A stretch of 64,000 nucleotides of DNA from Pseudomonas parasichuanensis (GCF_021601385.1 NZ_BQHO01000007.1:124001-188000); one strand, 5' to 3'. Numbered from the stretch's first letter, positions 29,051 to 41,528 are shown. Numbers and translations: made by a program. Notes: a model not told the origin generated them from the sequence alone.

Positions 29051-30223
29051 ATGTCCATCAATCAGCCCGCCACACCCTTGCAGCGCGTCAGCACCGGCCC
29101 GTCCCCCAAAAACCTCAACGACGACCATGCACTGCCGTTTCAGGACCAGAACCTCCATCTGCAAGCCCTGCCCGGCAAGCTTCTGGCCAGATCGCAACGC
29201 CAGCGTATCGACCTGTATGCCCGGCGCGACAAGGACGGCGCCCATCTGCAGACCGAAGACCGTAGCTACTTCATCGCCCTGAACGACGGTGACGTCCTGC
29301 ACATCATCACCAACGGCGGCGACGACAAGGTCGAAATCAATACGGAACAAGAGCGGCTGGTCATCATTGAAACTGGTGAAGGCAATGATGCAGTGATAGG
29401 CCATGCCAGCATGGGTGCCAATATCCTGGTCAACACAGCTCAAGGTGACGATCTGATCGAACTGGACGGAGAAGGGCTCGCAACGCTCTATGCAGGCGAC
29501 GGCAATGACCGCATCACGACCGCGATGCGGCGCGCGACAGTCTTCACCGGAACAGGAGACGATCATGTCCGCTGCCATGGCGAGTCGGTCGTGGATGCGA
29601 CCAACGGCGTGAATCGGGTGGAAAGAACGCCTCACCGCGACCATGTCTATGCCAACGACCAGACCCAACTGATTGCCAACAACTTTGATCGCGTGCAAGC
29701 CAGCGGCCCAGGCCCGCACCCCGGGTTTCGCTCGATCACCATCAACGGAACGCCCGAATATCAGGACCTGGTGCGCAACAACCTCGCGCTGCTACTCGCC
29801 ACCTCGTCGGGCCGGGCGATGTTGCAAGGCCTGGACGCCAGCAATGCGCGGATAGTTATTGAGGACACCCCCGAACTGGACAACGGTCATTTCGATTTCG
29901 ATCGTTCGCAGGGCGACCCCAGCATCAGAGGCTCGCAGCCCGGAGACAGGGTATTGGCAGGCAAGATCGGCTTCAATCCCCTGGCCCAAAGGCCCAATAC
30001 GCCGGCAGTGATAATCCTGTACCACGAGCTGTGCCACGCCTGGAATCACGTCAATGGCACAGTCATGCCAGAGCATGAGAATCAGGTCACCGGCCTGTGG
30101 GCCGCGAGCACCTTCGATTTTGACGGTGATCCACACACCCCGGCCAACAACACCAACCCCGACCCATTCAACGAGAATGCGCTGCGCCGCGAGCTTGGGC
30201 TGCCGCGACGCAACATCTATTGA
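29051..30223 (+). CDS. M91-family zinc metallopeptidase with RTX-like repeats
   Basis: 390 residues, no signal peptide. Residues 1-45 look disordered. Residues 85-172 hold five Gly/Asp motifs (NGGDD 88, GEGND 109, AQGDD 130, GDGND 149, GTGDD 167) spaced about 18-22 residues, like a calcium-binding beta-roll with a longer period than the usual nine. Residues 230-390 form a zinc protease domain: HELCH at 325-329, a likely third ligand in PEHENQ (341 or 343), and the C-terminal NENALRRELGLPRRNIY typical of family M91 (NleD/HopH1 effectors). GGAG lies seven bases before the ATG. It is monocistronic, six bases from the convergent astE stop. No secretion genes are nearby. Its role as an effector or toxin is inference. 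Confidence 0.8.
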   Translation: MSINQPATPLQRVSTGPSPKNLNDDHALPFQDQNLHLQALPGKLLARSQRQRIDLYARRDKDGAHLQTEDRSYFIALNDGDVLHIITNGGDDKVEINTEQERLVIIETGEGNDAVIGHASMGANILVNTAQGDDLIELDGEGLATLYAGDGNDRITTAMRRATVFTGTGDDHVRCHGESVVDATNGVNRVERTPHRDHVYANDQTQLIANNFDRVQASGPGPHPGFRSITINGTPEYQDLVRNNLALLLATSSGRAMLQGLDASNARIVIEDTPELDNGHFDFDRSQGDPSIRGSQPGDRVLAGKIGFNPLAQRPNTPAVIILYHELCHAWNHVNGTVMPEHENQVTGLWAASTFDFDGDPHTPANNTNPDPFNENALRRELGLPRRNIY

Positions 30224-30229
30224 GAGGCG

Positions 30230-31237
30230 TCAGGACAAGCGTTGGCCACTGTCCGGCACGATCAGAATCCCCGCCCTGAGGCCATTCTTGACCTTGGGGT
30301 TGGGGAAGATGATCCGCGCCCCCTCCTCCTCCACCACCCAGCGCGTTTCGGCCAGGTCCTCGGCCAGCAAGTAGCCTTTGCTCAACTCGGAGAAGTTCTC
30401 GATATCCGCCGGCAGGTGCAGGTGGAAGCTGTCACTGTGCTTGATGATCTCGCGGGCGACGCTGAACAGTTTCAGGCCGTCGAGCGAGTCGCCGGTCTCA
30501 GGCTCGGTACCTTCGATGATCTGGATGAGGCGCTCTTCGAGCTTGTCGAGATTGACGCCTTCGTTCTGCCCGAATGGCCGCGCCTTGCCCAGTTCGAGGG
30601 TGAAGGCCTCGGCCTCCAGCTGCTCATAGGTGAAGGCACTGAAGGTAATCGAAGATTTGCTCTGCAGCAGCACCGCTTCCATGCCCGCCGCAGCCAGGCG
30701 AGCCAGCTCGCGCCGAGAATGGGTGCGACCTTCCTTATAGGGATACAAGGCGAACTGCTCGATCTTGGAACCGCGGATCGCGGTATGCAGGTCGTAATGC
30801 AGGCGGGTGCGCCCAGGTTTGCTGAAGAACACGCGGGCAAACTGCTCAAGCTCTGCTGCACGCAAAGCTTCGAAGCCACTGGAAAGCTCATGACGGCCAT
30901 TGAACAGGCGGTTTATATCCTGCTCGATGAAACGCTCGCCCTTGCGGATCGCCGCCGGGTTGCCGAACAGGAACAGCACCCGCGCACGGGGCTTGATCTT
31001 GTTGTTGGCCACGCCATGCAGCAGCCGCTCAAGCAATTCGATCGGTGCGGTCTCGTTGCCATGAACCCCCGCCGACAACAGCAGATCCAGCCCGCTGTCC
31101 TCGCCTTCAGGCGGGCGCACCTCCAGTGCGCCCTCCCCCAGCCAGCGCAAACGCGCGCCCTTGGGTGTCACTTGGGTCTTCTCGGCCGGTTCGTGGCCGG
31201 TCAGGGTCAGCTCAAGCAGTTTGCCGAGGGCGAGCAT
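30230..31237 (-). CDS. astE: Succinylglutamate desuccinylase
   Basis: 335 residues; last step of the arginine succinyltransferase pathway, releasing glutamate and succinate. The zinc carboxypeptidase-like fold shows the ligand motif [20 protein letters not shown] and [13 protein letters not shown], with the catalytic glutamate probably in [14 protein letters not shown]. The ATG ending at 31237 gives the usual start [17 protein letters not shown]. It follows the His-rich small gene by ten bases and is the last gene of the operon. Confidence 0.95.
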   Translation of the reverse strand: MLALGKLLELTLTGHEPAEKTQVTPKGARLRWLGEGALEVRPPEGEDSGLDLLLSAGVHGNETAPIELLERLLHGVANNKIKPRARVLFLFGNPAAIRKGERFIEQDINRLFNGRHELSSGFEALRAAELEQFARVFFSKPGRTRLHYDLHTAIRGSKIEQFALYPYKEGRTHSRRELARLAAAGMEAVLLQSKSSITFSAFTYEQLEAEAFTLELGKARPFGQNEGVNLDKLEERLIQIIEGTEPETGDSLDGLKLFSVAREIIKHSDSFHLHLPADIENFSELSKGYLLAEDLAETRWVVEEEGARIIFPNPKVKNGLRAGILIVPDSGQRLS

Positions 31238-31247
31238 AGGCACTTCC

Positions 31248-31538
31248 TTAGTGGTGGTGGCCGCAGTCCGGGCCATGGACGTGATCGTCGTCATCACCGA
31301 CTTCTGCCGGTTCCATTTCCAGTTGCAGGCTGACCAGGTTGGTGGCCATCGGACGCAGCAGCAGGTTGGCGTACTCGGTATCGTTTTCGTCGACATCGAC
31401 ACCGATCAGCAGCTGGCCGCGACCATCCTGCTGGATCCACACTTCCTTGCCTTGCCAGACCACGGCAAAGCGCGTGCAGGAGGTTTCCAGCTGGGTGCCG
31501 TCTTCATCTTCCAGGATCAGGCGCAGGGCGTCGGACAT
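31248..31538 (-). CDS. Small His-tailed protein in the ast/aru operon
   Basis: 96 residues, unknown function. The body is acidic with beta character ([40 protein letters not shown]) and the tail is Asp/His-rich with one cysteine, ending [15 protein letters not shown], which could bind zinc or nickel. It lies 15 bases after astB and 10 before astE. A gene of this kind sits in the same place in P. aeruginosa, so it is likely a conserved operon member. A metallochaperone role for the zinc enzyme AstE is possible but untested. Confidence 0.8.
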   Translation of the reverse strand: MSDALRLILEDEDGTQLETSCTRFAVVWQGKEVWIQQDGRGQLLIGVDVDENDTEYANLLLRPMATNLVSLQLEMEPAEVGDDDDHVHGPDCGHHH

Positions 31539-31553
31539 TGCAAATTCTCTCTA

Positions 31554-32903
31554 TCAAGGTTGGCGTTGGAACGGATACACCGAGCCCAGCTTCATGATCT
31601 GGGTCAGCTCATCCAGTGCCGTGCGACATTCGATCAGCAGTTGCGGGTCGGCCAGGTCCGCCTCGCCGAGGCGATCGCGGTAGTGCTTGTCGACCCACTG
31701 CACCAAGGTGTCGTACAGCGAGGCGGTCATGATAACGCCTGGATTGACCGCCGCCAGTTCCGATTCTTTCAAGGCCACACGCAAACGCAGGCAAGCCGGG
31801 CCACCGCCGTTTTGCATGCTCTGCTTGAGGTCGAACACCTTGACCTCCTTCACCGGGCCGCCCTGGCTGGTCAGCTGGCCCAGGTAAGCCCAGACGCGTT
31901 CGTTGTTGCGGCACTCTTCCGGCACCACCAGCAGCATGGAGCCGTCTGCACGGCTGAGCAGCTGGCTGTTGAACAGGTAGGAACGCACTGCGTCCTCCAC
32001 CGTCACTGCCGAGCGCGGCACGCAGATACCCTGGAACTGGCCACCCTTGCCGGCCAGTTTAGCCTGCAGCTGGCCGAGCACCGCGTCGGTCTCGAGGAAG
32101 GCGTCCTCGTGGTAGAACAGCACCTCGCCGTTGCCCACCGAGATCACATCGTTGTGGAACACACCCTGATCGATCACTGCCGGGTTCTGTTGAGCGTAGA
32201 CCACGCCATCGTCGCGCAGGCCGTGCAGCCGGGCGACCGCCTGCGAGGCTTCCAGGGTCTGGCGTGCCGGGTACTTCTGCGGCGCCGGGTAGCGGCTGTC
32301 GAAGGCGCTGCGGCCATAGACGAAGAACTCGACGCCGGCATCGCCGTAATCGCGGCAGAACCGCGTGTGGTTGGCCGCGCCTTCGTCACCGAACTGCGCC
32401 ACCGCCGGCAGTGCGGCATGGTGCGCGAAGTGCTTGTCGTCATTGAACATGGCCCCCAGCACACGGCTGGTGGTCGGATGTTCGATACTGCGGTGGTACT
32501 TGCAGTTGAGGTTGGCGGCAGTGAAGTGCACGCGGCCGTCGGCGGTGTCGGCGCTGGGGCTGACCGTGGCGGCGTTGGCCACCCACATGCTCGAGGCCGA
32601 GCAACTGGCAACCAGCAACGGCATGGCTTCTTTGGCCGCGCGCTGGATCACCTCGGCGTCGCTGCCGGTGAAGCCCAGGCTGCGCAGGGCAGCCACATCC
32701 GGGCGCTCCTGCGGCGCCAGTACGCCCTGCTGGAAGCCCATTTCCATCAACGCCTTCATCTTGGCCAGGCCCTGACGCGCCGCTTCGCGCGGGTTGGAGC
32801 CCTGCTGGCTGTTGCTTTGCGAGGCCACGTTGCCGTAGGACAGGCCACCGTAGTTGTGGGTCGGCCCCACCAGGCCATCAAAATTCACTTCGTAGGATTT
32901 CAT
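31554..32903 (-). CDS. astB: N-succinylarginine dihydrolase
   Basis: 449 residues; converts succinylarginine to succinylornithine, CO2 and two ammonia. The start [20 protein letters not shown] is the family N terminus, with [40 protein letters not shown] and the C-terminal catalytic cysteine region [12 protein letters not shown]. The ATG at 32903 is preferred over a TTG two codons upstream; GGAG is nine bases before it. It is in the aruCFG-astDBE operon. Confidence 0.95.
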   Translation of the reverse strand: MKSYEVNFDGLVGPTHNYGGLSYGNVASQSNSQQGSNPREAARQGLAKMKALMEMGFQQGVLAPQERPDVAALRSLGFTGSDAEVIQRAAKEAMPLLVASCSASSMWVANAATVSPSADTADGRVHFTAANLNCKYHRSIEHPTTSRVLGAMFNDDKHFAHHAALPAVAQFGDEGAANHTRFCRDYGDAGVEFFVYGRSAFDSRYPAPQKYPARQTLEASQAVARLHGLRDDGVVYAQQNPAVIDQGVFHNDVISVGNGEVLFYHEDAFLETDAVLGQLQAKLAGKGGQFQGICVPRSAVTVEDAVRSYLFNSQLLSRADGSMLLVVPEECRNNERVWAYLGQLTSQGGPVKEVKVFDLKQSMQNGGGPACLRLRVALKESELAAVNPGVIMTASLYDTLVQWVDKHYRDRLGEADLADPQLLIECRTALDELTQIMKLGSVYPFQRQP

Positions 32904-32926
32904 CGGCAAGGCTCCGAGACCTGTTG

Positions 32927-34390
<1,464 letters not shown>

Positions 34391-35419
34391 TTACTGAACC
34401 TCCCGGCCGGCGGACAGCGGCACCGCGCGCACATTGTCGCCGGCGCCCAGGCGCAGGCGCTTGGCGGTCAGCGGATCGACCACCAGGGTGCCTGCGGCAA
34501 GGCGCGCCGGCGCGGCAGTGATGCGGCAGTCTTCGCGCTTGCGGTTGTGAATGATGTAAGGGGTGGCGTCGTCACCTGGGGTGCCGACCGCCAGCACCAG
34601 GGTTTCGCTTTCGCGCACCGCACGGATCTTCGAGGTTTCGCACTCGATGGCCGGGCCTGCGTCGAAGATGTCGACGTACCCCTGGTAGTTGAAGCCTTCG
34701 CGCTTGAGCATGGCCAGCGCCGGCTCGGTGTCGGTGTGCACGCGACCGACCACATCACGGGCAGCCTGCGACAGGAAGCAGGTGTACAACGGGAACTTGG
34801 GCATCAGCTCGGCGATGAACGACTTGTTGCCCACCCCGGTGAGGTAGTCGGCCTGGCTGAACTCCATCTTGAAGAAGTGCCGGCCCAGGCTCTCCCAGAA
34901 CGGCGAGCGGCCTGCTTCATCGGACATGCCGCGCATCTCGGCAATGATCTTGCTGCCGAACAACTCGGGGAATTCAGCGATGAACAGCATGCGCGCCTTG
35001 GACAGCAGGCGGCCATTGAGGCCACTGCGATAGTCGCTGCGCAGGAACAACGAGCACAGCTCGGAGTTGCCGGTCAGGTCGTTGGCCAGGAACAGCGTGG
35101 GGATCTCACGGTAGATGCCCAGCTCCTGAGAGGCGCTGACGGTCAGCCCCACCCGGTAGTTGTACCAGGGCTCACGCAAGCCGACGGCACCGGCGATGGC
35201 ACTGATGCCGACCACCAGGCCTTCGTCGTTCTCCAGCACGAACAGGTAGTCGGTGTCGCCGCGCTCGGCCTCGCCACGGAAGGTCTTCTCGGCCCAGCCG
35301 ACCCGCTGGCCGAGGCGTTCCTCGTTGGCCGGAAGCGTGGTCAGCCCGGTGGTGCCGGTGCTGCGGGCCAATTCGATCAGCGCGGGTAAATCGCTGCTGC
35401 GTACAGGACGAACGATCAT
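34391..35419 (-). CDS. aruG: Arginine N-succinyltransferase, beta subunit AruG
   Basis: 342 residues; GNAT-fold acyltransferase that succinylates arginine with succinyl-CoA as a heteromer with AruF. Opens MIVRPVRSSDLPALIELARS and contains NYRVGLTVSASQELGIYREI and YVDIFDAGPAIECETSKIR. GGAG precedes the ATG. Enterobacteria have a single AstA; pseudomonads have this second, related subunit, aruF being the neighbour. Confidence 0.93.
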   Translation of the reverse strand: MIVRPVRSSDLPALIELARSTGTTGLTTLPANEERLGQRVGWAEKTFRGEAERGDTDYLFVLENDEGLVVGISAIAGAVGLREPWYNYRVGLTVSASQELGIYREIPTLFLANDLTGNSELCSLFLRSDYRSGLNGRLLSKARMLFIAEFPELFGSKIIAEMRGMSDEAGRSPFWESLGRHFFKMEFSQADYLTGVGNKSFIAELMPKFPLYTCFLSQAARDVVGRVHTDTEPALAMLKREGFNYQGYVDIFDAGPAIECETSKIRAVRESETLVLAVGTPGDDATPYIIHNRKREDCRITAAPARLAAGTLVVDPLTAKRLRLGAGDNVRAVPLSAGREVQ

Positions 35420-35474
35420 GCTATCTCCTTGTGCGGCGGTCTGTGCCTGCCGCGAAACTCTCTGTTCCGGCTTA

Positions 35475-36494
35475 TCAGACCGCTACCAGCCGTACACTGG
35501 CACCCTCGCCGACGCCCAGGGCATCAGCGGCTTCGCTGTTCAGGCTGACCGGTTTGCCCGGCACCCAGTCCAGCTCAAGCAGCACCGCGCGGTAATCCTG
35601 CAACTGGCCGTTGCACACCAGGTACGGGCGGCCGCCCTTGACCGGCGCTTCGTCGAGTTTGACCGGCACCACACGGCTCTGGGCGATCGAACGGATACCC
35701 GAAGCACGGGCATGCAGGGTCGGGCCGCCGTCGAAGATGTCGATGTAGTGCTCGGTCTCGAAGCCCTCACGCATGAGGATGTCGAAGGTGATCTGCGCAC
35801 GCGGGTGCACCTGGCCCATCGCTTCCTGGGCCTCATCGTGGAGCAGCGGCACATAGATCGGGTAGTGCGGCATCAGCTCGGCAAGGAAGGTACGGCTCTT
35901 CAGGCCGCACAAGCGCTCGGCGTCGGCGTAGTTGAGGTCGAAGAAGTTGCGCCCGATGGCATCCCAGAACGGCGACTCGCCCTGCTCGTCGCTGTAGCCG
36001 ACGATTTCGGTCACCACCGACTCGGCGAAACGCTCCGGGTGCGCGGCCATGAACAGCAGGCGGCCACGGGAGTTGAGCTCGGCGAAGGCGCTGTTCACCA
36101 GCTCCGGCAGCACATAGAAACTGGTCAGCAGGCTGTTGCCGGTGAGGTCGTGGCACAGCGACAGGACGTGGATCTTGTTGTGGATTTTCAGCTCGCGCGA
36201 AGCGTGCACGAAGGTCTCGTTGCGAAAGCTGTAGAACGGCTCGGAGTAGCCGGCCGACGCGACGATGGCCGAGCAGCCGACCAGCTTGCCGGTGGCGCTG
36301 TCTTCGAGCACGAAGAAGTAGCTCTCTTCGCCATTGAAGCTCACTTCAGCGGCGAAAGAGGTTTCCGAGGCGGCGATCTTGTCGCCCAGGCGGCCGGCGT
36401 CGTCCGGCAGCGAGGTGACACCAATGGGGCTGTCGGCAGCCATGCGCTGCACTTCGTTCAGATCAGCCATTTGCGCGGGGCGCATCACCAGCAT
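35475..36494 (-). CDS. aruF: Arginine/ornithine N-succinyltransferase, alpha subunit AruF
   Basis: 339 residues, a paralogue of AruG with the same layout: MLVMRPAQMADLNEVQRMAA at the start, NETFVHASRELKIHNKIHVL in the middle and IDIFDGGPTLHARASGIRSI near the end. The two subunits together also use ornithine as substrate in P. aeruginosa. GGAG lies six bases before the ATG. A 149-base gap separates it from aruC upstream and contains a GC-rich hairpin without a T run. Confidence 0.93.
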   Translation of the reverse strand: MLVMRPAQMADLNEVQRMAADSPIGVTSLPDDAGRLGDKIAASETSFAAEVSFNGEESYFFVLEDSATGKLVGCSAIVASAGYSEPFYSFRNETFVHASRELKIHNKIHVLSLCHDLTGNSLLTSFYVLPELVNSAFAELNSRGRLLFMAAHPERFAESVVTEIVGYSDEQGESPFWDAIGRNFFDLNYADAERLCGLKSRTFLAELMPHYPIYVPLLHDEAQEAMGQVHPRAQITFDILMREGFETEHYIDIFDGGPTLHARASGIRSIAQSRVVPVKLDEAPVKGGRPYLVCNGQLQDYRAVLLELDWVPGKPVSLNSEAADALGVGEGASVRLVAV

Positions 36495-36643
36495 GGTGTC
36501 ACTCCTTTCGGGAAAGCGCGCCGATCAATCGGCACGGGAAAACAGCGGGCACGCGCCACTACCTGCAAGCAGGTGCCCGCATTGAAATTCAGGATTCGCC
36601 CGCCCTGATCGTGCTCAGGACGGGCGACGGGACTACCGGGCGA

Positions 36644-38009
<1,366 letters not shown>

Positions 38010-38191
38010 AACAGTGTCGCAATCGCGCAGTGTAACGGCAGAGGGAGGATGGGTGAACGGGTGTTCACGGGTTATGTAGAGGGGATGCCAGGTGTAGGGC
38101 GCGGTTACTGCGTAGCGGCGCAAATCGAGCGCCGCCCGCGCGGCGCTCGATCTCTGCCCCAGCACCAAACTCAAGGCATGCACCTCGAGCC

Positions 38192-39184
38192 CTAAACCGC
38201 CCCTGAGCCCTTTTCCACTGGCGCCGAACTGAGCTCGAACGGGCTGCTGCTGCGCCGCTGGTTGCGGTCTTCACGCGGCGTTGCACCAAAGAAGTTGCGG
38301 TACGCACTGGAAAAATGCGGCCCGGAAGAGAACCCGCACGACAAACCGATCTGGATGATCGACTTGCTGGTCTGCATCAGCATCTGCCGCGCCTTGTTCA
38401 GGCGCAGCTCCAGGTAATACTGGCTGGGCACCCGGTTGAGGTATTGCTTGAAGATCCGCTCCAACTGCCGGCGGGACACGCACACATGCTGGGCGATCTC
38501 GTCGGTGGTCAGCGGCTCTTCGATATTGGCCTCCATCAGCAGCACCGCCTGGGTGAGCTTCGGATGGCTGGAACCCAGACGGTTCTGCAGCGGGATACGC
38601 TGGCGCTCCCCCCCCTCACGAATACGCTCGACCACCAGCTCTTCGGAGACTGCACCGGCCAGCTCGGCGCCGTGGTCACGCGCCAGCACCGCCAGCAGCA
38701 GGTCGGTCACCGCCATGCCGCCACAAGCGGTCAGGCGGTCCCGATCCCAGTCGAACAGGTGGCTGGTGGCGATCACCTTGGGGAACCGCTCGGCGAAGTC
38801 GTCCTGCCAGCGCCAGTGCACCGCGGCGCGGTAACCATCGAGCAACCCCATCGCTGCCAACGGATACACACCGGCGGACAAGCCACCGACCATGCAGCCA
38901 CTGCGTGCCAGTTGCTTGAGTGCGGCCGACAGCGCCGAACTGATCGCCGCCGGCGGCTCGTCGGCCAGCAGGAACAACTTCTGGCAACCCTCCAGGCGGC
39001 CGTTCCAGGCCTCGCCCGGCAAACGCCAGGCGCCCTCCTGCCCGGCCTCGGCCTGCAAGTAGACCAGCTCGTAGACCACCTCCGGATGCACCCGCTGGGC
39101 CACCTGCAACACCTCGTCGGCCAACGCCAGGGTCAGCGGCTTGGTGCTGGGCCAGATGAGAAATCCGATTCGCTGGGTGGTCAT
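38192..39184 (-). CDS. argR: Arginine-responsive AraC-family regulator ArgR
   Basis: 330 residues. A DJ-1/PfpI-like N-terminal domain (IGFLIWPSTKPLTLALADEV; GCMVGGLSAGVYPLAAMGLL) senses arginine, and a C-terminal AraC helix-turn-helix pair (TTDEIAQHVCVSRRQLERIF; GLSCGFSSGPHFSSAYRNFF) binds DNA. In P. aeruginosa ArgR activates aru and aot genes and is autoregulated as the last gene of the aot operon, the same order as here, 102 bases after aotP. It is not related to the E. coli ArgR repressor. Confidence 0.95.
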   Translation of the reverse strand: MTTQRIGFLIWPSTKPLTLALADEVLQVAQRVHPEVVYELVYLQAEAGQEGAWRLPGEAWNGRLEGCQKLFLLADEPPAAISSALSAALKQLARSGCMVGGLSAGVYPLAAMGLLDGYRAAVHWRWQDDFAERFPKVIATSHLFDWDRDRLTACGGMAVTDLLLAVLARDHGAELAGAVSEELVVERIREGGERQRIPLQNRLGSSHPKLTQAVLLMEANIEEPLTTDEIAQHVCVSRRQLERIFKQYLNRVPSQYYLELRLNKARQMLMQTSKSIIQIGLSCGFSSGPHFSSAYRNFFGATPREDRNQRRSSSPFELSSAPVEKGSGAV

Positions 39185-39286
39185 AGGGCGTGGTCCGAAA
39201 CCTGGAAGAGAGGGTTCGCGCGCGTGGCGCCAGGGCACGCCGCGCGCACTGCGCAGCATGCCCCATTATGGTGCAAAGTGCAGCCT

Positions 39287-40051
39287 TTACTTCAGGCTGC
39301 CGGAGAGGAACTGCTTGAGTCGCTCGGACTGCGGATTGGCCAGCACTTCACGCGGGCAGCCGCGCTCTTCCACCAGGCCTTTGTGCAGGAACACCAGCTG
39401 GTTGGAGACTTCACGGGCAAAGCCCATCTCGTGAGTGACCACCACCATGGTGCGGCCTTCCTGGGCCAACGACTGCATCACCTTGAGCACATCGCCCACC
39501 AGCTCAGGGTCCAGCGCCGACGTAGGTTCGTCGAACAGCATTACCTCGGGCTCCATGGCCAGGGCGCGGGCGATGGCCACACGCTGCTGTTCACCGCCGG
39601 ACATGTGCCCGGGGAACGCGTCCTTGCGGTGGGCGACGCCGACCTTGTTCAGGTAGTGCTCGGCCTTTTCCAACGCCTCTTTCTTGTTGACGCCCAGCAC
39701 GTGCACCGGCGCCTCGATGATGTTCTCCAGCGCGGTCATGTGCGACCACAGGTTGAAGTGCTGGAACACCATCGACAGGCGCGAACGCATGCGCTGCAGC
39801 TGTTTCGGGTCGGCGGCCTTGAGCGCGCCGTCCTTGCCGGCCACAAGCTTAAGCTCTTCATTGTTGAGCAGGATGCGCCCGGCATGCGGCTGCTCGAGCA
39901 TGTTGATGCAACGCAGGAAGGTCGATTTGCCCGAGCCACTGGAGCCGATGATGCTGATCACGTCGCCTGCCTTGGCTTCGAGGGAGATGCCCTTGAGCAC
40001 CTCGTGGCTGCCGTAGCGCTTGTGCAGGTCTTGGATTTGAAGTTTGTACAT
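39287..40051 (-). CDS. aotP: Arginine/ornithine ABC transporter ATPase AotP
   Basis: 254 residues. Walker A is [20 protein letters not shown], the signature [20 protein letters not shown], Walker [18 protein letters not shown] and the switch histidine [18 protein letters not shown]. The N terminus [20 protein letters not shown] supports the ATG at 40051; a GTG five codons upstream is possible. It powers the AotQM permease; the family also includes HisP. Confidence 0.94.
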   Translation of the reverse strand: MYKLQIQDLHKRYGSHEVLKGISLEAKAGDVISIIGSSGSGKSTFLRCINMLEQPHAGRILLNNEELKLVAGKDGALKAADPKQLQRMRSRLSMVFQHFNLWSHMTALENIIEAPVHVLGVNKKEALEKAEHYLNKVGVAHRKDAFPGHMSGGEQQRVAIARALAMEPEVMLFDEPTSALDPELVGDVLKVMQSLAQEGRTMVVVTHEMGFAREVSNQLVFLHKGLVEERGCPREVLANPQSERLKQFLSGSLK

Positions 40052-40073
40052 GCTGTCGGTTCTCACAGAGCGG

Positions 40074-40772
40074 TCAGTGCTTGCGCGGCGCCAGGTAGCC
40101 GAGCCAACGGCGTTCGGCCATCTTGAACAGGCGCACCAGGATGAAGGTCAGGCACAGGTAGAACACGCCCGCCGTGATGTAGGCCTCGAAAGGCAGGTAG
40201 TACTGGGCATTGACCGTGCGCGCGGCACCGGTGATGTCGATCAGGGTGACGATCGACGCCAGGCTGGTGGTCTGCAGCATCATGATCACTTCGTTGCTGT
40301 ACTGCGGCAACGCCCGGCGCAGGGCCGACGGCAGCAGGATGCGACGGTACATCTTGAAGCGCGACATGCCGATCGCCTTGGCGGCCTCGATCTCGCCATG
40401 TGGCGTGGCCTTGAGGCTGCCGGCGATGATCTCGGCGGTGTAGGCGCTGGTGTTGATGGCAAACGCCAGGCAGGCACAGAAGGTCGCGCTGGACAGCCAC
40501 GGCCACAGGAAGCTTTCGCGCACCGCCTCGAACTGGGCCAGGCCGTAGTAGATCAGGAACAACTGCACCAGCATCGGCGTGCCGCGAATGACGTAGGTGT
40601 ACAGCCAGGCGGTCATGTTCACCACCGGTTGCTTCGACACCCGCATCAAGCCCAGCGGGATGGCCGCCAGCAGGCCGAACAGCAGCGACAGTGCCAGCAG
40701 CTTCAGCGTGGTCAGCAGGCCACCCAGGTACAGCGGCATGGCTTCCCAGATGACGTTGTAGTCAAAGATCAT
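40074..40772 (-). CDS. aotM: Arginine/ornithine ABC transporter permease AotM
   Basis: 232 residues with about five membrane segments and the polar amino acid permease EAA loop around GEIEAAKAIGMSRFKMYRRI. The start MIFDYNVIWEAMPLYLGGLL overlaps the end of aotQ by four bases (ATGA), indicating coupled translation. Orthologous to HisM. It pairs with AotQ as the membrane channel. Confidence 0.94.
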   Translation of the reverse strand: MIFDYNVIWEAMPLYLGGLLTTLKLLALSLLFGLLAAIPLGLMRVSKQPVVNMTAWLYTYVIRGTPMLVQLFLIYYGLAQFEAVRESFLWPWLSSATFCACLAFAINTSAYTAEIIAGSLKATPHGEIEAAKAIGMSRFKMYRRILLPSALRRALPQYSNEVIMMLQTTSLASIVTLIDITGAARTVNAQYYLPFEAYITAGVFYLCLTFILVRLFKMAERRWLGYLAPRKH

Positions 40773-41458
40773 AGTTCAACCACCTTGACGCCAACCGAGT
40801 AGCGCTTCTCGAGATACTTCAACGCCAGCAGCGAGACACTGGTCAAGACCAGGTACAACGCCGCCACCGCCAGGAAGAAGGTGAAAGGTTCGCGGGTGGC
40901 ATCGGCCGCCTGCTTGGCCTTGAACATCATGTCCTGCAGGCCGACCACCGAAATCAGCGCGGTCGCCTTGGTCAGCACCAGCCAATTGTTGGTGAAGCCC
41001 GGGATCGCCAGGCGGATCATCTGCGGCACCATGATGCGGAAGAACACCTGCAGGTTGCTCATGCCGTACGCCGCACCCGCCTCGGCCTGCCCCTTGGGGA
41101 TGCCCAGGAAGGCGCCACGGAAGGTCTCCGACAGGTAGGCCCCGAAGATGAAGCCCAGGGTACCGATACCGGCCACCAGCGGGTTCAGGTCGATGTAGTC
41201 GTCATAGCCCAGCAGCGGTGCCAGCCGGTTGAGCAGGTCCTGGCCGCCGTAGAAGATCAGCAGGATCAACACCAGGTCAGGGATGCCACGGATCACCGTG
41301 GAGTACAGGTCACCCAGCCAGGCCAACCAGCGCACCGGCGACAAGCGCAGCGCCACACCGATCAGGCCGAGGACGATGGCCAGGGCCATCGACGAGAGGG
41401 CGAGCTGCAGCGTCAGCCACGCCCCATCGAGGATGACTGCCCCATAGCCTTTCAACAT
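40769..41458 (-). CDS. aotQ: Arginine/ornithine ABC transporter permease AotQ
   Basis: 229 residues with about five membrane segments; the EAA loop is GIPKGQAEAGAAYGMSNLQV and IRGIPDLVLILLIFYGGQ precedes it. Related to HisQ. It is the second gene of the importer, 91 bases after aotJ with a strong stem-loop between, and overlaps aotM. Confidence 0.94.
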   Translation of the reverse strand: MLKGYGAVILDGAWLTLQLALSSMALAIVLGLIGVALRLSPVRWLAWLGDLYSTVIRGIPDLVLILLIFYGGQDLLNRLAPLLGYDDYIDLNPLVAGIGTLGFIFGAYLSETFRGAFLGIPKGQAEAGAAYGMSNLQVFFRIMVPQMIRLAIPGFTNNWLVLTKATALISVVGLQDMMFKAKQAADATREPFTFFLAVAALYLVLTSVSLLALKYLEKRYSVGVKVVEL

Positions 41459-41489
41459 GATTGCAATTCCTCAGGGCTTGGGAATGAAA

Positions 41490-41528
41490 AATGGTGCAAA
41501 CCTCAGAGATTCTGCTGTTTGCACCATT
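41490..41528 (-). other. Intergenic stem-loop between aotJ and aotQ
   Basis: Perfect 12-base arms AATGGTGCAAAC and GTTTGCACCATT with a 15-base loop that can pair further. There is no T run on the minus strand, so it looks like an RNA stabiliser or partial attenuator that lets aotJ be made in excess over the membrane parts. Confidence 0.7.

Noticed and set aside
36600-36630. GC-rich hairpin between aruC and aruF as a terminator
   Set aside because: Stem CGCCCG/CGGGCG without T run and inside an operon with consistent gene order; at most a pause site.
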